A stretch of DNA of 64,000 nucleotides. Origin: Bacillota bacterium. Its GTDB lineage: Bacteria > Bacillota > Clostridia > Acetivibrionales > DSM-1351. The notes under the pieces are model-generated. The model was not told the DNA's origin, searched no databases, and saw only the letters and a program-made list of their open reading frames with translations. The position numbers and the translations under genes were made by a program. Below are positions 58,788 through 64,000 of this stretch, in pieces. Positions within the stretch are counted from its first letter, which is position 1, and each line of letters starts with the position of its first letter. Location: the NCBI GenBank assembly GCA_023460955.1, contig JAEWOH010000060.1, positions 11,331 through 75,330 on the forward strand, written 5' to 3'.

Positions 58788-59846
58788 TCAATCAAGCTCG
58801 ATTATCTTGTACCCTGCCGCCTTTACCATTCTGTTCATAATCGCCAAACCCACCTCATGCTGATCGACAGCTTCTGCAAAAATAATGTCAACACCTCTGT
58901 TGTCAAATTCGCGCAGCATTGCAAACAAACTTGCCGCTATTGTTTCGGGGTAATCTCTGTCACCCATGGATAGCGTCTCAAAACCTTTATACGCTGTTAC
59001 GGTCTGATCAGTGGCACATATTCCAACTTTTTTCCCCTCTGATTTTTTTCCTTCAGCCAGCTCCAGTATTTTTGCTGTCTGCTTAAGCTTGTCCTCACTT
59101 TTTACAATAATGACTTGTGCTTCAGGTGAGTAATGCTTATATTTCATGCCAGGAGATTTAGGTACGTTTTCTGCATTTATCTTTCCCAAAATAGTTTTAT
59201 CAATGTCAATAGGACCTATATATTTTTCCAGCTGTCCAGGAGTAACTCCACCGGGTCTGAGAAGCACAGGCGGTTCGACGGTAATGTCCAGTACTGTTGA
59301 CTCCAGTCCCACCCGAGAGCTGCCGGCATCAACTATCATTTCTATCTTTCCGTCCATATCGTCCAGAACGTGCTGCGCCGTTGTGGTACTCGGTTTACCC
59401 GAAACATTTGCGCTGGGCGCAGCCACAGGCACTCCTGCCAGCCTGATCAACTCCCGCGCCACAGGATGCTCCGGCATGCGTATTGCAACAGTGTCCAGCC
59501 CGGCCGTTATTATATCCGGAATTTTTGGGCTTTTTTTAAGAACAAGTGTAAGTGGGCCGGGCCAGAACTTGTCCATCAGCTCGGCGGCTTTTTCTGGTAC
59601 GCTTTCAACCAGCTCAAATACCTTCTCCTTGTCAGCGATATGTACAATAAGAGGATTGTCAGAAGGACGGCCTTTCGCTTTAAAAATCCTACTGACAGCT
59701 TCGGTATTTAAAGCATCAGCCCCAAGACCGTACACTGTTTCTGTAGGTATGGCAACTACCTTTCCTGCTTTTAAAGCCTCGGCAGCTTCGCTGAGCTTGC
59801 TTTTGTCTATATTTTCAGGGTCAATTTTTATAACTTTTGTATTCAT
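58788..59846 (-). CDS. L-threonylcarbamoyladenylate synthase (TsaC/Sua5/YwlC)
   Basis: A 352-residue enzyme making threonylcarbamoyl-AMP for the t6A37 modification of ANN-reading tRNAs. The YrdC domain (about 12-205) carries GKVVAIPTETVYGLGADAL, KGRPSDNPLIVHI, PGPLTLVL, IRMPEHPVARELI and APSANVSGKPSTTTAQHV. The C-terminal Sua5 domain (about 245-350) begins KSPGMKYKHYSPEA. The two-domain length fits Sua5-type rather than the short TsaC type. GGGAG precedes the ATG. Confidence 0.95.
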   Translation of the reverse strand: MNTKVIKIDPENIDKSKLSEAAEALKAGKVVAIPTETVYGLGADALNTEAVSRIFKAKGRPSDNPLIVHIADKEKVFELVESVPEKAAELMDKFWPGPLTLVLKKSPKIPDIITAGLDTVAIRMPEHPVARELIRLAGVPVAAPSANVSGKPSTTTAQHVLDDMDGKIEMIVDAGSSRVGLESTVLDITVEPPVLLRPGGVTPGQLEKYIGPIDIDKTILGKINAENVPKSPGMKYKHYSPEAQVIIVKSEDKLKQTAKILELAEGKKSEGKKVGICATDQTVTAYKGFETLSMGDRDYPETIAASLFAMLREFDNRGVDIIFAEAVDQHEVGLAIMNRMVKAAGYKIIELD

Positions 59847-59889
59847 ATTTAGGTACTCCCTATTTGCATTTGTATCTATACTTGGTAAG

Positions 59890-60035
59890 GCAGATGTCTC
59901 TTAGTTTTAGCTACTGATCTACTAGCTCCTGGTTTTTATCTTCTAATTCTGCCACCTGCTGCCTTCTGACTCTTAACTACTAACTCCTGATTCCCTTGGC
60001 TACTAACTACTTAGCTACTAACTACTAGGCTACTA
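59890..60035 (-). repeat. Degenerate TAGTAG-rich repeat downstream of the ZIP gene
   Basis: On the minus strand the ZIP gene stop is followed by irregular units of about 7-8 bp built on TAGTAGYY (TTAGTAG, TAGTAGCC, TAGTAGTT, TAAGTAGT), dense between 60030 and 59990. They fade into AGTTAGTAGTTAAGAGTC and ACCAGGAGCTAGTAGATC. The units place TAG codons in all reading frames. No coding or terminator hairpin is visible in this 193-bp gap. Confidence 0.6.
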
Positions 60036-60039
60036 GCTA

Positions 60040-60783
60040 CTAATTCAGCATTGTTACTATTATACCACACAATATTCCTGTTATATTTCCAACTGAGGAC
60101 ATTCTCCCCAAGTAAATTCTTTTGGATTCGGGAATTAGTTCTCCATACACTACAAACAACATGGCACCACCCGCGAATCCCAGGCACAAGCCAATAAACT
60201 GCTGCGATACATGGCCCAATGCTGCCCCGATCAAGGCCCCGACTCCCATAGGCACACCTGAAAGTACAGTCAACAAAAATGCTTTAACTGCAGAAAAGCC
60301 GCCTACCTTCATAGGCAGTGCCATGGCAATACCCTCCGGTACGTCATGAATTGCTATTATAAGTGTAAGTGTTATTCCCAGACTGAAAGAGGCTTCAAAA
60401 CCGGAGCCCACCGCAAAACCCTCCGGCAGATTGTGCATTGCAAGTCCTATTGAGACCAGTATCCCTGCTCTTAGTAGATTAGAGTTGCCTTTTGCGTTTT
60501 TGACTGCATCAATCTGCTTGACCAAATCATCAATAACAATTACTGTTAATATTCCTCCAAGTACACCAATCAAGGTCAGGTTAAGGCCTGCTATTTCTAC
60601 AGCCTCTGGAACAAGTTCAAAGCACACCACAGACGTCATAAGGCCTGCGGAAAACTCAAGTATTGAGCTCAAAATCCTGTTACTTATATTTTTGCCCACA
60701 AAAAAGGCTATCAATCCTCCAATACCGGTTCCGGTAATTCCTGATATCAAGCCTACTATTGCAATTTTCAATATGTGTTCCAC
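60040..60783 (-). CDS. ZIP-family divalent metal transporter
   Basis: A 247-residue polytopic protein with about eight membrane helices. The metal-site motifs of helices IV and V are present: MHNLPEGFAVGSGFE and IAIHDVPEGIAMALPM. It probably imports zinc or a related divalent cation. The reading starts with GTG at 60783, with AGGATGG upstream. The start codon lies inside a hairpin. It lies 80 bp after prfA and has no metal-regulator gene nearby. Confidence 0.9.
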   Translation of the reverse strand: MEHILKIAIVGLISGITGTGIGGLIAFFVGKNISNRILSSILEFSAGLMTSVVCFELVPEAVEIAGLNLTLIGVLGGILTVIVIDDLVKQIDAVKNAKGNSNLLRAGILVSIGLAMHNLPEGFAVGSGFEASFSLGITLTLIIAIHDVPEGIAMALPMKVGGFSAVKAFLLTVLSGVPMGVGALIGAALGHVSQQFIGLCLGFAGGAMLFVVYGELIPESKRIYLGRMSSVGNITGILCGIIVTMLN

Positions 60784-60842
60784 GATAATTCCATCCTTTG
60801 AATAGTAGTCTATAAGACATACTATTCAAGAACTTCGTGGAA
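60778..60842 (-). promoter_or_regulatory. Hairpin enclosing the GTG start of the ZIP transporter gene
   Basis: In the minus-strand transcript, TTCCACGA (60842-60835) pairs with TCGTGGAA (60785-60778), which contains the GTG start. Inside, TTGAATAGTA/TACTATTCAA forms a 10-bp stem topped by GTCT/AGAC. The AGGATGG ribosome site lies in the internal loop. There is no T-run, so it is not a terminator. It could limit translation in response to metal or temperature; the role is inferred. Confidence 0.5.
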
Positions 60843-60863
60843 TATTAACAATTCGTCCAACTT

Positions 60864-61943
60864 TTAATCTTCATCGTCTCCGCCGCTGCCCAGCTTCTCA
60901 GATTGGTCAGTGGTTATAAGTGCATCTATCAGCTCGTCAAGATCTCCGTCAAGTACCTGGTCCAGCTTGTATAGGGTCAGGTTGATTCTATGATCGGTAA
61001 CTCTTCCCTGAGGATAGTTATAGGTTCTGATTCTTTCGCTCCTGTCGCCTGTACCCACCTGGCTTTTTCTATCCTGTGCAACTTCATTTATCTGCTGTTC
61101 CTGAGCAGCTTCATAAAGCTTGGATCTCAATACTTTCATAGCCTTGTCTTTGTTTTTATGCTGTGAACGTTCATCCTGACAAGCTACTACGATACCGCTC
61201 GGAATATGTGTTATTCTTATGGCAGAGTCGGTTTTATTTATATGCTGACCACCGGCACCGCTTGCTCTGTAAGTATCTATCCTTAAATCATTTGGATTAA
61301 TATCTACATCCACCTCTTCAACCTCAGGCAATACAGCTACTGTTATTGTTGAAGTATGAATACGTCCGCTGGACTCGGTTGAAGGTACTCTCTGAACCCT
61401 GTGAACACCACTTTCAAACTTGAGGCGGCTATATGCACCTTTACCTTCTATCAGGAATACAACTTCCTTAAAGCCGCCAAGTTCTGTCGGATTTGAATCA
61501 AGAATTTCATATTTCCAACGTCTTCTTTCGGCATACCTGGTCATTGCTCTGAAGAGCACTCCGGCAAAAAGTGCGGCCTCTTCTCCTCCTGCACCCCCTC
61601 GGATTTCCACAATGACATTCTTGTCATCATTTGGATCCTTCGGAACAATAAGTATTTTTAATTGCTTCTTAATAAGCTCAAGGTTTTCCTGTGCTTCCTC
61701 AAATTCCGACTGAACCATTTCACGGAAATCCTTTTCAAGGTTATCATTGAGCAGTTCCCTTGCTTCCTCTATTTCCGAAGTAACCTTTTTATACTCCCTG
61801 AATTTCTGTACGATTTCTTCAAGGTCGGAATACTCCTTCATTAATTTCCTATATTCTTCCTGGTTGTTTATAACATCAGGATCTCCAAGCTTATGGCTTA
61901 TTTCCTCGTATCTGTCCTCTGCTGACTGCAGTTTGTCAAACAT
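60864..61943 (-). CDS. prfA: Peptide chain release factor 1
   Basis: A 359-residue RF1 that terminates translation at UAA and UAG. The GGQ motif that acts in the peptidyl-transferase centre is in [18 protein letters not shown] (231-233). The stop-codon-reading tripeptide is PST in [17 protein letters not shown] (187-189), the RF1 type P-x-T. ATG at 61943 follows GGAGGAG; a GTG four codons earlier lies in the ribosome site. No clear terminator separates it from the ZIP gene. Confidence 0.97.
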   Translation of the reverse strand: MFDKLQSAEDRYEEISHKLGDPDVINNQEEYRKLMKEYSDLEEIVQKFREYKKVTSEIEEARELLNDNLEKDFREMVQSEFEEAQENLELIKKQLKILIVPKDPNDDKNVIVEIRGGAGGEEAALFAGVLFRAMTRYAERRRWKYEILDSNPTELGGFKEVVFLIEGKGAYSRLKFESGVHRVQRVPSTESSGRIHTSTITVAVLPEVEEVDVDINPNDLRIDTYRASGAGGQHINKTDSAIRITHIPSGIVVACQDERSQHKNKDKAMKVLRSKLYEAAQEQQINEVAQDRKSQVGTGDRSERIRTYNYPQGRVTDHRINLTLYKLDQVLDGDLDELIDALITTDQSEKLGSGGDDED

Positions 61944-62161
61944 AAACTCCTCCACCGACTTTCACGTGTCATTCTTTCTTTACTTAACGGGTTGGATTTA
62001 TTAACGTAAAAACACTTTTTAATAAATTATTTTTCCCAACCTTTTTGAATAATATTAGGATTTAACCAGATAAATGCTATAAAGCTAATTAAAGTGATAT
62101 GAACTGATTAATGTTACGCAATTTACTATTATAGCATGAAGACCAAAGAGACGCAAGAAAA

Positions 62162-62195
62162 GAACTATCTTTAAGTAGCCTTTTAAAGATAGTTC
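62162..62195 (-). terminator. Terminator after the DUF4097 gene
   Basis: Perfect 13-bp stem GAACTATCTTTAA/TTAAAGATAGTTC with an 8-nt loop, followed by four T on the minus strand, about 70 bp after the stop. Confidence 0.78.
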
Positions 62196-62263
62196 CTTTG
62201 GGGTTAATTCTATATAAAGTTGTATCACATAAGCAGTTTAGTATCCATTTTGAGGGCACATCT

Positions 62264-63472
62264 CTATTTAACTATTTCAATTTGTCCGTTCATGGTTTCA
62301 CCTGTAATTGTAACTTTGCTCAGGCCGCTATCGAAATCCTTGCTTTCTGCCTCAACAAAGCTTCCTGTAACACCCTTTCGGTTGACATTGTGATATACAA
62401 TTTCAGGTATCAGAAGGTTTATTGATCCATTGCTGGCATGAGCCTTCACCTTGTATACTCTGTTATCCATATCATTCATGTTAACCTTGATACCACCGTT
62501 TGAGGTTTTCAGATACATATTCATATCTGAACTTCCGTCAACATTCTGAGCATTCTCGAGGTTTATTCTGCCATTGATGGTTACAGCACTGACTTCGTTA
62601 ACCTTGATATGCTTGATATCAATAACCGCATTACTGGTATTGATGTCTATTTTGCTTCCGATGATATAATTCATCTGTACTCTGCCATTTTTTGTGTTTA
62701 CTGAAACCTTGTCACTGTTAACACCCATAAGCTCTATATGCGCATTCTTTGTGGTAGCTGTAACTTCTTGAGAAAGTGTGTCCTCAATATAAATTTTACC
62801 GTTTGAATTTTCGATTTTAATACTATTGAATTTTATATCAGGAATAAAAACTTCATGGGATACACTGACATTCATTGCAGCACTTCCAACTTTAATAGAT
62901 ATATTTGCCGGATCATCAACAAAGGTAACAATTCCATCCCCTGTAGGTGAAGGGCTCTTTATCCTTGATATAATCATAACCTTGGGATCAAGGTGCTTTT
63001 TTATTGTTATACTTCCGTTTACTCCGGAAATTTCAAGGTTTGCACCTTCCACAGGAATAACTTCATAATTTTTTTGAACTGTCTGAAGGCTTCCAAAAAT
63101 ATTAAAGGAATTTGTATCAACAAAGCTTCCTACATAATCTATGACCTTATCAACAATTCCAGCTGTAGTACTGGCAACATTTTTACCAAACTTCTCAGCC
63201 TTGTTTGCAAAATCATCAATCATATTATCAAAATCGGCCTGGTTGTAATTGGTTTTAAATTCTTTCTTCCATTCATTGACACGATCTCTTACCTTGGCTG
63301 CCTCATCGGCAAAGTTATTTGATCTCTGATTTTTTCTATAATTGAAATTGTCGGTATTTGCTTTTGCTGATTCATCTTCCAGTGCAGCCAATAGTTTTGC
63401 TGCCTCTTCTGTGGAGATTTTCTTCTCTTCCACCATTTTTAATATAAGTAATCTTTCTTCACTAATTGACAT
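62264..63472 (-). CDS. DUF4097-type beta-repeat protein with N-terminal SHOCT-like helix pair
   Basis: A 402-residue protein. Residues 1-34 (EERLLILKMVEEKKISTEEAAKLLAAL) form a short helical motif like SHOCT domains. A charged linker follows (about 40-135). The rest is a DUF4097-type right-handed beta region, with successive strands such as NSNGKIYIED, TKNAHIELMG, TKNGRVQMNY, TSNAVIDIKH, TINGRINLEN, TSNGGIKVNM and ASNGSINLLIP. Such YvlB-like proteins are often linked to envelope stress, but the function is unknown. No signal peptide is visible, so it is probably cytoplasmic or membrane-associated. It follows the DUF2089 gene by 32 bp. Confidence 0.85.
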   Translation of the reverse strand: MSISEERLLILKMVEEKKISTEEAAKLLAALEDESAKANTDNFNYRKNQRSNNFADEAAKVRDRVNEWKKEFKTNYNQADFDNMIDDFANKAEKFGKNVASTTAGIVDKVIDYVGSFVDTNSFNIFGSLQTVQKNYEVIPVEGANLEISGVNGSITIKKHLDPKVMIISRIKSPSPTGDGIVTFVDDPANISIKVGSAAMNVSVSHEVFIPDIKFNSIKIENSNGKIYIEDTLSQEVTATTKNAHIELMGVNSDKVSVNTKNGRVQMNYIIGSKIDINTSNAVIDIKHIKVNEVSAVTINGRINLENAQNVDGSSDMNMYLKTSNGGIKVNMNDMDNRVYKVKAHASNGSINLLIPEIVYHNVNRKGVTGSFVEAESKDFDSGLSKVTITGETMNGQIEIVK

Positions 63473-63504
63473 TGTTACCTTCCCTCCTATTTCACCTGCA
63501 ATTA

Positions 63505-63873
63505 TTATTCCTTCATTTGGTTTAATGCTTCTTCAACACTTATTTCACCGGCATTAAGCTTATCAAGTATTTCCTTTCTTCTGCCGGGAACCTCCTGTAC
63601 CGGTTCGCTCTTGTGCCCCAACGCTGAAGCAACATCCTCCAACTTATTCTTAACTGTAGGATATGAAACCCCCAACTCCTTTTCAACTTCCTTAATGTTT
63701 CCCCTGCATTTTATAAATACATCCAAAAAGTTTCTCTGATCAGTTGTCAGCTTACAGAACTTGCATAGTGAAAAGTGTCCTTCAATAACAGTGTCACAAC
63801 TATGACAGGTTATCCTTGTTACCTCTGTCTCATTCCCGCAGACCGGGCACTTACCGATTGCTTCTCTTGCCAT
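63505..63873 (-). CDS. DUF2089 zinc-ribbon / helix-turn-helix protein
   Basis: A 122-residue protein. The N-terminus has four or more paired cysteines (CPVCGNETEV, CHSCDTVIEG, CKFCKLT), a zinc ribbon. A helix-turn-helix-like region (VFIKCRGNIKEVEKELGVSYPTVKNKL) suggests DNA binding. The C-terminus (RKEILDKLNAGEISVEEALNQM) repeats the SHOCT-like motif found at the N-terminus of the next gene's product. It is probably the regulator of the DUF4097 gene; that is inferred. The upstream 127 bp to the window edge are AT-rich, with no visible gene. Confidence 0.87.
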   Translation of the reverse strand: MAREAIGKCPVCGNETEVTRITCHSCDTVIEGHFSLCKFCKLTTDQRNFLDVFIKCRGNIKEVEKELGVSYPTVKNKLEDVASALGHKSEPVQEVPGRRKEILDKLNAGEISVEEALNQMKE

Positions 63874-64000
63874 AAAATCACCTCTTAAATTTTTAGAAAA
63901 ATATTTATTGAACCTTAACTTAATTCTTTTGTATGGTAAATTAATTTTTTTAATGGGATGTTTAATATTTTTAACTTACAGTTATATAATATTCCCTTTA

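Noticed and set aside
59146..59904. 252-codon plus-strand frame opposite the ywlC-like gene
   Set aside because: Antisense shadow of a well-supported gene, with Ser/Thr-rich composition typical of such shadows.
59890..60035. CRISPR array suggested by the TAGTAG repeats
   Set aside because: Units are 7-8 bp and irregular, with no equal-length spacers and no cas genes nearby.

Overview
The window is a low-GC Firmicutes chromosome segment from a spore-forming, motile anaerobe of the class Clostridia. Supporting signs are spoIID and spoIIQ, SLH-anchored surface proteins, motAB, SigF- and SigD-type promoter motifs, a LoaP-type antiterminator and AGGAGG ribosome sites. The style resembles the Ruminiclostridium (cellulolytic clostridia) group, but no cellulosome gene lies in the window, so the genus is an inference. 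Almost all genes are on the minus strand; only one chemoreceptor gene and motA-motB are on the plus strand.

Layout. 1-1.7 kb: start of an exopolysaccharide operon (LoaP antiterminator, BY-kinase-type ATPase, truncated Wzz-type chain-length protein). 2-8.4 kb: surface operon of two SLH proteins and a secreted S41 peptidase with a PDZ domain. 8.6-12.1 kb: a methyl-accepting chemotaxis protein convergent with a three-domain FkbH-like protein. 12.4-15.8 kb: ddl, ywiB-like (DUF1934) and argS. 16-20.9 kb: a ferritin-like protein, then ywmB-murA-spoIID-spoIIQ. 21-44.7 kb: about 24 kb of surface-protein genes, including a 3222-residue SLH protein with about 13 tandem repeats of ~107 residues and three large fibronectin-III/SLH proteins. 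44.9-52 kb: complete F1Fo ATP synthase operon atpIBEFHAGDC. 52.2-53.8 kb: motAB. 54-61.9 kb: a WecA-WecB fusion, dCMP deaminase, upp, rpiB, ywlE-like phosphatase, ywlC/tsaC-like synthase, ZIP transporter and prfA. 62-63.9 kb: a DUF4097/DUF2089 gene pair.

The backbone prfA ... ywlC-ywlE-rpiB-upp ... atpI-C ... ywmB-murA-spoIID-spoIIQ follows the order known from Bacillus subtilis. The surface block sits exactly between atpC and ywmB, so it looks like an accessory insertion into a conserved neighbourhood.

The most interesting signal is regulatory. Three transcription units of SLH/Fn3 proteins carry, upstream and on the correct strand, a GCCGATA(T/A) box typical of the motility sigma factor SigD/sigma-28. 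One is a perfect TAAA-N15-GCCGATAT. With a chemoreceptor and motAB nearby, this suggests a motility-co-regulated giant surface-protein system that I do not recognise as described. Other notable items are a 239-nt structured spacer between atpE and atpF, a three-hairpin leader after loaP, a hairpin covering the GTG start of the ZIP gene, and a TAGTAG-rich repeat. No rRNA, tRNA, CRISPR array or insertion sequence was seen.
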